Assembly (NCBI GenBank): GCA_017829075.1
Contig: JAGAJA010000042.1
Coordinates: forward strand, 12,237-76,236
Direction: 5' to 3'
Length of the DNA: 64,000 nucleotides
Source: Oscillospiraceae bacterium
GTDB taxonomy: Bacteria > Bacillota_A > Clostridia > Oscillospirales > Ruminococcaceae
Below the pieces are notes generated by a model that saw only the letters and a program-made list of their open reading frames with translations, ran no database searches and was not told the DNA's origin. The position numbers were made by a program, and so were the translations under genes. How positions within the stretch are numbered: position 1 is the stretch's first letter; each line of letters begins with the position of its first letter. Positions 32,405-39,774 of this stretch are shown here, one piece after another.

Positions 32405-32670
32405 ATAAAAAACACCCCCGCACCGAACTGGTGCGAAGGCGTGTTACCGCTGTTCCACTTCGCTTCGGGCTATTGCCCCTCGAACCCCTTAACGCGGGAA
32501 ACGGACACGGCTACCCGCAGAGCGCTCACCATGCCGGCTCGCAGCCGCACTTTCGCCGGGTTTGCCCGCAGCGCTCTCAGCAATGCGCCGCTCTCTGTGG
32601 AACTGAGTCCGGGTACTCTGACTGTTCATAGCCGTTATTTATGCGGAAATATCCGCAATGTTATACATTT
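32405..32670 (-). promoter_or_regulatory. T-box riboswitch leader, probably cysteine-specific
   Basis: On the minus strand the leader shows a stem I with paired TACCCG/CGGGTA at its base, an AGAGAGC-type distal motif, the conserved CCGCGTTAAGG element, and the T-box GTGGAACAGCGGTAACAC (32441-32458), a variant of the usual GTGG-ACCGCG. An intrinsic terminator follows with stem CGCACC/GGTGCG inside an ACAC/GTGT stem and TTTTTT. The codon TGC at 32519-32517 directly before CGGGTA fits a Cys specifier, in line with cysE and cysS downstream. Uncharged tRNA-Cys should prevent termination. Confidence 0.85.
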
Positions 32671-32675
32671 ATTCT

Positions 32676-32704
32676 ATTATACCCTATAATTTGAATTTTT
32701 TCAA
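32676..32704 (-). promoter_or_regulatory. Promoter of the cysE T-box operon
   Basis: Minus strand TTGAAA (32699-32704), 17-bp spacer, TATAAT (32676-32681). Confidence 0.8.
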
Positions 32705-32740
32705 GGGGTAAATCTGATTTTTTTTGAATTTTCACAGAAC

Positions 32741-33100
32741 CTAAGTTAATATAATGAACGCCAGCGCCGCTATAAGCTTCATATCCGCCTTTTCGTGCAG
32801 GAGAAGCAGTATAAGCGCTGCAATCAGCATGAAATCCCGGTCGCCGGTTATCCTTTGCAGGAGATTTCCGGAGCTTGCGGAGTTAGGTCTTTCGCAGGGC
32901 GGGGGAGAGTGTCGGGGCTGTTCCCTGCGTAATTCCTGCTCTGCGGAGCGTCTGTTCCCGCTTTCTTCATTGCGGAAGGCTTCGCGCTGCGGAATATCCT
33001 GTTTCTTTTCTTCTGCGACCTGCTCCCGCTCCGGGGCTTTTTCGCTGTTGAATTTCTCCACGGATTTGTACAGCGGAGATTGCTCGGCTATCCATACCAT
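32741..33100 (-). CDS. Small hydrophobic-tailed protein of unknown function
   Basis: 119 residues from ATG at 33100, 7 bases after GGAGGG; a longer start would overlap the previous gene. A charged, Pro/Arg/Glu-rich and probably disordered N-terminal two thirds, then R-D-F-M-L-I-A-A-L-I-L-L-L-L-H-E-K-A-D and A-A-L-A-F-I-I-L-T, two short hydrophobic stretches at the C-terminus. Third gene of a three-gene minus-strand cluster of small proteins. No family recognised; a membrane-anchored, possibly sporulation-linked protein is only a guess. Confidence 0.6.
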   Translation of the reverse strand: MVWIAEQSPLYKSVEKFNSEKAPEREQVAEEKKQDIPQREAFRNEESGNRRSAEQELRREQPRHSPPPCERPNSASSGNLLQRITGDRDFMLIAALILLLLHEKADMKLIAALAFIILT

Positions 33101-33117
33101 AAATATCCCTCCCGGAA

Positions 33118-33435
33118 TCAACTGCCGAAAAGCCCGCTGTCCTTAAGAAGCGGCAGCAAGGAAATGAGCTTCAGGAGCTTTAACACAGTATCTACCTTTG
33201 CGCGGTTTTCTTCACGGAGCAGCGGCTTCAAGGCAAGAAGCAGCTTTTCGTTGTCGCTTGTTGAACCCGCCGCTCCCAGCAGGCTCGCCGCCTTTGCCAT
33301 AGTTCCGATGTCAAGACCGGAAAACAGTCCCTCTCCAGAGTTGTCTTCCGCACCGGAATTGCCCTGCGCACTGTCGTTATCCTCCTGCGGGCTGTCCTCA
33401 GCCAGCGCACGGAGAATATCTTCTATATTTTCCAT
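33118..33435 (-). CDS. Small acidic helical protein of unknown function
   Basis: 105 residues from ATG at 33435, 8 bases after GGAGGT; the GTG nine bases earlier is part of that site. The N-terminus is acidic and Gly/Asn-rich; residues 40-105 are helical and Leu-rich (A-L-K-P-L-L-R; V-L-K-L-L-K-L-I-S-L-L-P-L-L), ending G-L-F-G-S. It overlaps no other gene and is 17 bp upstream of the hydrophobic-tailed protein, so it is likely co-transcribed. No known domain. Confidence 0.65.
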   Translation of the reverse strand: MENIEDILRALAEDSPQEDNDSAQGNSGAEDNSGEGLFSGLDIGTMAKAASLLGAAGSTSDNEKLLLALKPLLREENRAKVDTVLKLLKLISLLPLLKDSGLFGS

Positions 33436-33464
33436 GCACCGCACCTCCAGACGTCAATAATGAC

Positions 33465-33701
33465 CTATTTCATACCGCCGAGCAGCTTCATGACCTCTTC
33501 CGGCGACTCTGCCGATTTGAGCTTTGCCATAAGCTCCTTGTCGGCAAGTATCTTGCGCAGCTTTTCCTTGTCCGATTTGCTCAGGACGGAGGACAGAGCG
33601 GCTATATCTTTCTTCTCAATGGTTTTCTTAAGGCTTTCCGGTGATGAACCTAGTTTTTCGCTGGCGGACTTTATCAGCTTGTCAAAATCGTTGTTATTCA
33701 T
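33465..33701 (-). CDS. Small charged helical protein of unknown function
   Basis: 78 residues from ATG at 33701, 7 bases after AGGAGGT. Mostly Lys/Ser/Leu helices (F-D-K-L-I-K-S-A-S-E-K-L-G; I-A-A-L-S-S-V-L-S-K; L-R-K-I-L-A-D-K-E-L-M-A-K-L), ending L-G-G-M-K. Short proteins with this look are common in Clostridia as uncharacterised cytoplasmic proteins. First gene of the three-gene cluster 33701-32741; no distinct promoter was recognised in front of it. Confidence 0.65.
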   Translation of the reverse strand: MNNNDFDKLIKSASEKLGSSPESLKKTIEKKDIAALSSVLSKSDKEKLRKILADKELMAKLKSAESPEEVMKLLGGMK

Positions 33702-33856
33702 GGTCAATACCTCCTAATTAGTGACAAAATATGTAAATCTTCAATAATTTTTCGTTAAAAAACTGCAAAGCCCCCTTTTATTCATTTCATTTTTATGATA
33801 TAATATATATAACTAGAACCTTGAATTCAAGGCGTACAGAAAGGAAATTCCTGATT

Positions 33857-34339
33857 TTGAAGATATTAGTAGTATCAGACACGCACCGCAATTTCGCAGT
33901 GCTGAATGAGGCGGTGAACAATAATCTTGACGCCGACCTGATAATCCATCTCGGCGACGGCGAGAACGAGGCGCGGGATATTCATAATCTCCACCCGGAA
34001 AAAGCGATGATATACGTCGGCGGCAACTGCGATTATGGAATGCACAAGCAGACGCAGATAGTCACTGTCTGCGGCTATAAGATATACTGCTGCCACGGAC
34101 ACCATGAGAATGTACACGGAGGTCTGGCAGGGCTTGTCGCCGCGGCAAAGGCAGAGGACTGCAAAATAGCGCTGTACGGTCATACTCACCTGTACCGCAC
34201 CGAAGTTATTGACGATGTGTTCGTTATGAATCCGGGAAGTCTTGACAGTCCCAGAAATCACAACGACCCGACCTATGGCGTAATAATGCTGTCCAGCGCC
34301 GGCGAGATACAGATGAATATTATCGCGGTGAAGAAGTGA
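33857..34339 (+). CDS. YfcE-type metallophosphoesterase
   Basis: 160 residues from TTG at 33857 (AAAGGA 11 bases upstream; no ATG in the right place). All calcineurin-like metal motifs are present: S-D-T-H-R-N, H-L-G-D-G-E, G-N-C-D, C-H-G-H and Y-G-H-T-H. Size and order fit the YfcE/MJ0936 group of Mn-dependent phosphodiesterases, which hydrolyse artificial and possibly cyclic nucleotides. First gene of a three-gene operon; its TGA overlaps the birA start. Confidence 0.92.
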   Translation: MKILVVSDTHRNFAVLNEAVNNNLDADLIIHLGDGENEARDIHNLHPEKAMIYVGGNCDYGMHKQTQIVTVCGYKIYCCHGHHENVHGGLAGLVAAAKAEDCKIALYGHTHLYRTEVIDDVFVMNPGSLDSPRNHNDPTYGVIMLSSAGEIQMNIIAVKK

Positions 34340-35061
34340 TGATAAACCATATTTCCTTAGATGAGGTGGACTCCACCAACAGCTACTTAAAGCAGCACCG
34401 CGCCGGGCTTCCGGACGGTACGCTGGTCACTGCCGGACTTCAGACCGCCGGACGCGGCAGAAGGGGGCATGACTGGGCGGCGGACAGGGGAATGCTCCCG
34501 TTTTCGCTGCTGCTCAAGAACCCTCTCCACCCGGAAACAGTGACCCTCTGCGCGGCGGTTGCCGTCTGCGGCGCGCTGGAAGCCCTGCTGCCTGATGAGA
34601 AATTCGGGATTAAATGGCCTAACGATATCATTCTTCAGGGATATAAGCTCTGTGGTATTCTATGCGAGAGCGTCTGTTTTGGTTCATCAATGGACATTAT
34701 CTGCGGTATCGGAGTAAACCTCACCCAGAACGCAGAATTTTTCAGGAAGGCTAATATTCCACACGGTGCTTCTTTGCAAATGCTGACCGGGTACGTTCCG
34801 GACAGAGAGACGCTTGCAGAGGACATAGCAGAGCGGCTGTATGATTATTCCCGCGAGGGATTTTCCAGCATTTCTGAGGAATACGTAAGACGCTGCCTTA
34901 CCGTTGGGAAAAGAATACGAATCATCGAAAACGGCGGCGAGCGTGAGGCTTTCGCCGAGGGAATTGCGCCAAATGGCTTTCTTATCTGCTCCGATGAAAA
35001 CGGGCGGTTTGAGGTAAATTCCGGCGAGGTCAGCGTCCGCGGGCTTATGGACTATATCTGA
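34339..35061 (+). CDS. birA: Biotin-[acetyl-CoA-carboxylase] ligase, single-domain
   Basis: 240 residues from ATG at 34339 (a GTG at 34336 is also possible), overlapping the phosphoesterase stop. The biotin/AMP loop G-R-G-R-R-G-H-D-W and the K-W-P-N-D-I-I and K-L-C-G-I-L-C-E motifs are diagnostic. The C-terminal SH3-like part is present (V-G-K-R-I-R-I-I, G-I-A-P-N-G-F-L). There is no N-terminal winged helix, so it should be only an enzyme and not a transcription repressor. Confidence 0.95.
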   Translation: MINHISLDEVDSTNSYLKQHRAGLPDGTLVTAGLQTAGRGRRGHDWAADRGMLPFSLLLKNPLHPETVTLCAAVAVCGALEALLPDEKFGIKWPNDIILQGYKLCGILCESVCFGSSMDIICGIGVNLTQNAEFFRKANIPHGASLQMLTGYVPDRETLAEDIAERLYDYSREGFSSISEEYVRRCLTVGKRIRIIENGGEREAFAEGIAPNGFLICSDENGRFEVNSGEVSVRGLMDYI

Positions 35062-35072
35062 AAGGGAACTGT

Positions 35073-35633
35073 ATGGTTGAAAACGAGTTCAAGATAATGC
35101 TCACCGAGGAGCAGTACAATGCCGTTCATTCGCTGTATCAGTGGGACTGCGAGCTGGAACAGGTGAACAGCTATTACGACAGCCCGGAGCTTGCGCTCAG
35201 CGGCAGACATATCACCTGTCGTGTGCGGACTGTTCAGGGCAGATATCTGCTCCAGATGAAGCTGCCTGCCGAGGCGCAGAACAACGGCGCGGTTTCCAGA
35301 ATTGAGCTGGAGCGGGAGCTGGACGGTATCCCGAAGAAGCTTTCCGGCGCTGAGCTTATGGAAATGAGCGGCGCGGAGGAACTTCCGGACGCGGAGCTGC
35401 TGGGAACGCTCTCGACATTTCGCAGCGTTAAGCGGTTTCCCGGCGCGGAGATCGACCTTGACCGCAGTGAATATTTCGGCAAAACCGATTTTGAACTGGA
35501 GATAGAGTACACCGATGAAGCCGCCGCAAAGAAGCTCCTCGCAGAAATATCCGCCGGAGTGAACATAGATCGCAGCGCGCCTGTCACCGGAAAGATACGA
35601 CGTTTCCTTGCTGAGTATATGCGGCAAAAGTGA
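35073..35633 (+). CDS. CYTH domain phosphatase/cyclase-like protein
   Basis: 186 residues with AAAGGG before the ATG. The CYTH signature E-N-E-F-K-I is at the N-terminus, then charged strands facing a tunnel: C-R-V-R-T-V, Y-L-L-Q-M-K, I-E-L-E-R-E-L, K-R-F, D-L-D-R-S-E-Y-F-G and F-E-L-E-I-E-Y. Relatives are inorganic triphosphatases or class IV adenylyl cyclases; which one cannot be told here. Last gene of the operon, followed by a terminator split by a repeat element. Confidence 0.88.
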   Translation: MVENEFKIMLTEEQYNAVHSLYQWDCELEQVNSYYDSPELALSGRHITCRVRTVQGRYLLQMKLPAEAQNNGAVSRIELERELDGIPKKLSGAELMEMSGAEELPDAELLGTLSTFRSVKRFPGAEIDLDRSEYFGKTDFELEIEYTDEAAAKKLLAEISAGVNIDRSAPVTGKIRRFLAEYMRQK

Positions 35634-35641
35634 AAAAAGAA

Positions 35642-35669
35642 AGCCTTTGAACCGAGAAGTTCAAAGGCT
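35642..35669. terminator. First copy of the split bidirectional terminator
   Basis: Stem AGCCTTTGAAC / GTTCAAAGGCT. Upstream lies GAAAAAAGAAA, giving a T-run on the minus strand, so this copy can end transcripts coming from alr. The plus-strand T-run is missing because the element begins here. Confidence 0.8.
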
Positions 35670-35859
35670 CAGACCGGCGAAAAAGTCCCTAAAGGGACTT
35701 TCTCGCCGAACATCCGCACTGCCCGCGTAAGGCATAAGGCGTAAGCCGTTGCCAGTAAAGTTGTGCGGATAGAAGTGTTTTTTGCCCCGGCAGAGCTGGG
35801 GCAAAAAACGGATTTCAAAAGCCCGCTTCGCGGGCAAAACTGAGTTTTTCAACAAGCTG
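35670..35859 (+). mobile_element. Terminator-splitting structured repeat, copy 2
   Basis: 190 bp between two identical 28-bp terminator hairpins. Left end CAGACCGGCGAAAAAG; the right end read in reverse is CAGCTTGTTGAAAAAC. Relative to copy 1 (16701-16889) long blocks are the same (GTAAGGCATAAGGCGTAAGC, GTGCGGATAGAAGTGTTTTT), while paired bases in the hairpins change together. No ORF. Confidence 0.75.
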
Positions 35860-35896
35860 AGCCTTTGAACCGAGAAGTTCAAAGGCTGTTTTTTTT
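35860..35896 (+). terminator. Second copy of the split terminator, with plus-strand T-run
   Basis: Identical 28-bp hairpin followed by GTTTTTTTT, ending the phosphoesterase-birA-CYTH transcript. Confidence 0.85.
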
Positions 35897-35909
35897 GCCG
35901 TTGGAAAGA

Positions 35910-37046
35910 TCAGATATATCGCAGGATATCCTTTTCTTTTCCGTTTTCGATGTAGATACGGGGAACTCTTGTTCCGATACTGCAAAGCAGCTCATAGCTT
36001 ATCGTGCCGATAAGATCCGCTGCATGATCTACCGAGCAGCCGCCGTATGTTTCGTCAGAGAAAACCGTGACCTCATCGCCGATTTCCGTCTCCGGGATAT
36101 CGCTGATGTCCACCAGCGACTGATCCATGCAGATCCTGCCGCAAACCGGGGCTTTTTTGCCGCGGATCATTACGCTCCACTGACCGGACAGCCGGCGGTT
36201 GAAGCCGTCTGCATAGCCGCAGGGGATAAGCGCCAGACGAATGTCCCTGTCTGCTGTGAAGGAGCGTCCGTAGCTTACCGTGTCGCCGGGGTGAATGGTC
36301 TTTATCTGGCTGATTACAGCTTTCATGCTGAAAACAGATTTAATTCCCTCCGGCAGGGGATATTCAGTGTTGGGGCGGTGTCCGTACATTACCAGTCCGG
36401 CGCGGACGAAATTGCTCTCAAAGTCCTTGTGGAACAGAATACCGCCGCTGTTCTGGCAGTGCATGGGGAGATTACGGCTGCGGCAGATGTCCGCGAGCTT
36501 TTTGTATTGCTGCTTGGTGAATTCCACGTCCTCATCTGTGAGGGAGTCCGCGACTGCAAAGTGAGTATATCCGGCTCTGCAATCAAGCCCCGGCAGCGCA
36601 AGTATCTCGTCCGCTTCCTCGGAGGTGTTGATACCCACTCTGCACATTCCCGTGTCGAACTTGATGTGGACTGGTACTTTTACTCCGGCTTTTCCCGCGC
36701 AGTCGGAAAGCTCCTTTGCATAATCAACGCTGCCGACTGTGAATATGTAGTTCTTGTCAAGATTATCCAGCGCCAGCGGAATATCGCAATAGCCGAATAT
36801 CAGGATATCTCCCTCCGCTCCGGCGGTGGTGAGGTTCTGCGCCTCCCAGAGATTGGAAACCGCGAAGTGCTTTACGCCGCATTCGTTCAGCGCAAGGGCG
36901 CATTCCGCATCGCCGTGTCCATAGGCATTCGCTTTTACTATGGCGATTATTTCCTTGTCCCCGGCATAGCTGCGTATCACCTTAATATTATTTTTCAGGA
37001 CGTCAAGGTTTATCTCCGTCCATGTTCTCTGATAAAAATTATTCAT
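35910..37046 (-). CDS. alr: Alanine racemase
   Basis: 378 residues, GAGGAG before the ATG. PLP-binding motif V-K-A-N-A-Y-G-H-G with the Schiff-base Lys near residue 38, the K-F-D-T-G-M-x-R strand, and C-terminal G-R-I-C-M-D-Q with the second catalytic Tyr in V-S-Y-G-R-S-F. It converts L- to D-alanine for the cell wall. Read toward the split terminator at 35642-35896, convergent with the CYTH operon. Confidence 0.96.
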   Translation of the reverse strand: MNNFYQRTWTEINLDVLKNNIKVIRSYAGDKEIIAIVKANAYGHGDAECALALNECGVKHFAVSNLWEAQNLTTAGAEGDILIFGYCDIPLALDNLDKNYIFTVGSVDYAKELSDCAGKAGVKVPVHIKFDTGMCRVGINTSEEADEILALPGLDCRAGYTHFAVADSLTDEDVEFTKQQYKKLADICRSRNLPMHCQNSGGILFHKDFESNFVRAGLVMYGHRPNTEYPLPEGIKSVFSMKAVISQIKTIHPGDTVSYGRSFTADRDIRLALIPCGYADGFNRRLSGQWSVMIRGKKAPVCGRICMDQSLVDISDIPETEIGDEVTVFSDETYGGCSVDHAADLIGTISYELLCSIGTRVPRIYIENGKEKDILRYI

Positions 37047-37063
37047 GTTCGCTCCTCAATGTG

Positions 37064-37092
37064 TTGAAATTTCAGAAAAAGTGTGGTATAAT
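37064..37092 (+). promoter_or_regulatory. Promoter of the LCP-like/LUD/manA/glcK/ilvD operon
   Basis: TTGAAA (37064-37069), 17-bp spacer, TATAAT (37087-37092). Confidence 0.75.
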
Positions 37093-37099
37093 ACTAGAA

Positions 37100-37243
37100 G
37101 ATATGTTTTATAAAAAATTTTATGCCGCAGATTTCTGATATTATAAACACCTCGTTTATTATATTACTAATTTCGCAAAAATTCAATACCTTTTCCGGAA
37201 AAGGCAATATTTTTAGAAGCTGCGGCGACGAAAGGTTAATATT
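37100..37243 (+). promoter_or_regulatory. Structured leader upstream of the LCP-like gene
   Basis: About 145 nt of 5' UTR. GCCGCAG (37122-37128) can pair with CTGCGGC (37220-37226), and inside this span lies a perfect palindrome CCTTTTCCGGAAAAGG followed by CAATATTTTTAG, which looks like a weak terminator. The long-range pair lies just upstream of the ribosome binding site GAAAGG. No known riboswitch class is recognised. Confidence 0.4.
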
Positions 37244-38131
37244 ATGGCTGTACGCAGAAAAAGCAACTGGTATATATATTTGATCGCATTTGGTATCACG
37301 CTTGCTATGATAATCATGGCAATAGTATCCTTCCGTGATTTCCTGTTCCCGGAAACTCAGGAAACTGGGCTTACCGTTGACGGTGAGCTGTCCGATGACT
37401 TTGTGCCTGACGCCGGTATGAGTTTGTCTGTTATGACGATGATCTCCGACGGCGAGAATGATATGCCGGAGCTGTTCATTATTGCCGCGTATAATGCGGT
37501 GGAGAACCGGCTCACATTCATTCCGGTCAATAATGGCATTGCTCTTGTGAGAACCGGACGTACTCTGCCGAATATCTATGCCGCTCAGGGCGGTGAGGGG
37601 GTTGTCGACGCGGTTTCCAATGAATGCGGGATAAACTTTGACGGATATATCCGGTTTGACCGCAGCAGTCTGGTGGATCTGATTGCGCTTTACGGAAACG
37701 TTGAATACGATGTGGCGAAAACTCTGCTCATTTCTGACGGAACTGATGTGGAGCCGATAAACTCCGGCAGGCAGAATTTCACCGCAGAAATGGTTTACCG
37801 CTATATCATGTTTGCTGAATTTGACGAGGGCGAGTCCTATCGCTACAACATGATCTGCTCGCTGCTGATCGAACTGATAAATCAGAATGTATCGTTCGTG
37901 GATAGCTCTCTGCTGGACAATTTTGCCAAGCAGATCATGGAGCGCGCTGAAACAAATCTCACCGAGGAGATATACCTCGCTCACAAGGCAGCAATGCTGA
38001 ATACAGTTCAGTACGGAATAAATCCGGCGGAATACTATGTTCCCTACGGCGAATACAACGGCGACGGAAGCTTTACCATTTCGGAGAATTCCGTGCTGAC
38101 TATCCGCCAGAAATCCGGTCAGGATCAGTAA
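37244..38131 (+). CDS. LCP-like (LytR-CpsA-Psr-related) membrane-anchored protein
   Basis: 295 residues with one N-terminal helix (about 10-30) after a basic start, so the rest is outside the cell. The extracellular fold follows the LCP pattern: L-T-F-I-P-V-N, then G-R-T-L-P-N-I-Y-A-A-Q-G-G-E-G-V-V-D-A-V, F-D-G-Y-I-R-F-D-R-S-S-L-V-D-L-I-A-L-Y-G-N-V. The usual S-I-P-R-D-T motif is P-V-N-N here, so the typical catalytic Arg/Asp are missing. It may be a non-enzymatic member that handles cell wall polymers. The LUD gene begins 12 bp after its stop. Confidence 0.65.
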   Translation: MAVRRKSNWYIYLIAFGITLAMIIMAIVSFRDFLFPETQETGLTVDGELSDDFVPDAGMSLSVMTMISDGENDMPELFIIAAYNAVENRLTFIPVNNGIALVRTGRTLPNIYAAQGGEGVVDAVSNECGINFDGYIRFDRSSLVDLIALYGNVEYDVAKTLLISDGTDVEPINSGRQNFTAEMVYRYIMFAEFDEGESYRYNMICSLLIELINQNVSFVDSSLLDNFAKQIMERAETNLTEEIYLAHKAAMLNTVQYGINPAEYYVPYGEYNGDGSFTISENSVLTIRQKSGQDQ

Positions 38132-38143
38132 ATGGAGGACGCA

Positions 38144-38761
38144 ATGGACGAAAGGATACAGCGCACTATGGCTGCGCTTGAAAAGAACAACATCAAGCCA
38201 TATTTTGCGGAAACCCGCGATCAGCTTTACGACATCGTGAGGGAGCTTGTGAAGAACGACAGGCTCATCACCGCCGGCGGCTCTGTGACGCTGGAAGAAA
38301 GCGGAGTAAAGGCTCTGCTGATGAATGAGTACAAGGGAATTTATCTTGACCGCTCCGAGGGGAAGACCCCGGAGGAGGTGGAGGATATCCTGCACAAGGC
38401 TTTCGTTTCCGACAGCTTTTTTGCAAGCTCCAATGCAGTCACCGAGAACGGAGAGCTGTACAATGTTGACGGCAGGGGAAACCGCGTTTCAGCAATGATC
38501 TACGGTCCGAAACAGGTGGTGCTTGTAGTCGGCTGTAACAAGATAGTCAAGGACATGGATGAGGCTGTGAAGCGGGTTGAGCAGGTCGCTGCTCCGAAGA
38601 ATACTCAGCGGCTGCATTCCGGCACTCCCTGCGAAACCACAGGAAGCTGCGCTCACTGCCGCAGCAAGGGCAGGATCTGCTGCTCCTATGTGAGAATGGG
38701 TCAGCAGCGCGTTCCGGACAGAATAAAGGTAATTATTGTCAACGAGAGCTTGGGCTACTGA
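38144..38761 (+). CDS. LUD-domain (LutC/YkgG-like) lactate-utilisation-type protein
   Basis: 205 residues from ATG at 38144, five bases after GGAGG; the ATG at 38132 lies inside that site. The LUD pattern is clear: L-I-T-A-G-G-S-V-T-L-E-E-S-G-V, F-F-A-S-S-N-A-V-T-E-N-G-E-L-Y-N-V-D-G-x-G-N-R-V-S and V-V-G-C-N-K-I-V. A Cys-rich tail (G-S-C-A-H-C-R-S-K-G-R-I-C-C) could bind a metal. LUD proteins take part in lactate oxidation with LutA/LutB, but those are absent here, so the substrate is open. Confidence 0.88.
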   Translation: MDERIQRTMAALEKNNIKPYFAETRDQLYDIVRELVKNDRLITAGGSVTLEESGVKALLMNEYKGIYLDRSEGKTPEEVEDILHKAFVSDSFFASSNAVTENGELYNVDGRGNRVSAMIYGPKQVVLVVGCNKIVKDMDEAVKRVEQVAAPKNTQRLHSGTPCETTGSCAHCRSKGRICCSYVRMGQQRVPDRIKVIIVNESLGY

Positions 38762-38790
38762 GCTGCTGACAGAAAGGATACATATTAATT

Positions 38791-39756
38791 ATGGCAATAT
38801 TAAAGCTTAAAGCCCCCTGCAAGGATTATATCTGGGGCGGCAACAGACTTCGCGAGGAATACGGCAAGGAGCTTGACTCGGACAAGATCGCCGAGAGCTG
38901 GGAGCTTTCCTGCCACAAGGACGGTCAGAGCGTTATCACAGGCGGGGAATTTGACGGAAAGACCCTTTCCGATTATATCGCGGAACAGGGAAAGGGCGTG
39001 CTTGGCAGCAACTGCGACCGCTTTGAGTACTTCCCGGTGCTGATAAAGCTTATTGACGCAAAGGATAATCTATCCGTTCAGGTTCACCCCTCAAACGATT
39101 ATGCACTGCGGGTTGAGGGTGAATACGGCAAGACCGAGATGTGGTATATCGTGGACTGCGACGAGGGCGCGGAGCTGCTGTACGGCTTTAAGCACGAGAT
39201 CTCCAAGGAGGAATTCGCTCAGAGAATTGCGGACAACACCCTGCTTGAGGTGACTAACAATGTTCCGGTACACAAGGGAGATGTTTTCTTCATTGAGAGC
39301 GGAACTCTCCACGCAATCGGAAAGGGCATTCTCATTGCCGAGATACAGCAGAACTCCAACACCACCTACCGAATTTACGATTACGGCAGAGTCGGCAAGG
39401 ACGGAAAGCCTCGTGAGCTGCACGTTGAAAAGGCTAAGGAGGTTACAAATCTCGTTCCTCCGAAGTACCCCACCACCGCACAGGGCGCTCCCGAAAAGAT
39501 AGAGGGCGGCGTAAAGACGCTGCTGCGCTCCTGCGAGTACTTCAATGTAAACAAGCTGGAGCTTGACGGAACTGCGAAGCTCACCGCCGGCAGCGGCTCG
39601 TTTAACTCACTTCTGGTGCTTGACGGAGCGTTTGAGGTATGCTCCGGCGCGGAAAAGGTCAGCGCGAAAAAAGGCGACAGCCTGTTCGTCAGCGCGGGAA
39701 CAGGGGAATACACTGTTTCCGGCAGAGGTACGGTTATCCTTACTGACATTATCTGA
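38791..39756 (+). CDS. manA: Class I mannose-6-phosphate isomerase
   Basis: 321 residues, the short Firmicutes form. Cupin metal ligands: Q-V-H-P-S-N-D-Y, a Glu in K-T-E-M-W-Y, and a His in S-G-T-L-H-A-I. N-terminal Y-I-W-G-G-N-R-L-R-E-E-Y and W-E-L-S-C-H are typical. It interconverts mannose-6-P and fructose-6-P. Close upstream of a ROK sugar kinase (18 bp), giving a mannose/hexose entry pair. Confidence 0.95.
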   Translation: MAILKLKAPCKDYIWGGNRLREEYGKELDSDKIAESWELSCHKDGQSVITGGEFDGKTLSDYIAEQGKGVLGSNCDRFEYFPVLIKLIDAKDNLSVQVHPSNDYALRVEGEYGKTEMWYIVDCDEGAELLYGFKHEISKEEFAQRIADNTLLEVTNNVPVHKGDVFFIESGTLHAIGKGILIAEIQQNSNTTYRIYDYGRVGKDGKPRELHVEKAKEVTNLVPPKYPTTAQGAPEKIEGGVKTLLRSCEYFNVNKLELDGTAKLTAGSGSFNSLLVLDGAFEVCSGAEKVSAKKGDSLFVSAGTGEYTVSGRGTVILTDII

Positions 39757-39774
39757 TACGATACGGAGGAAGCT

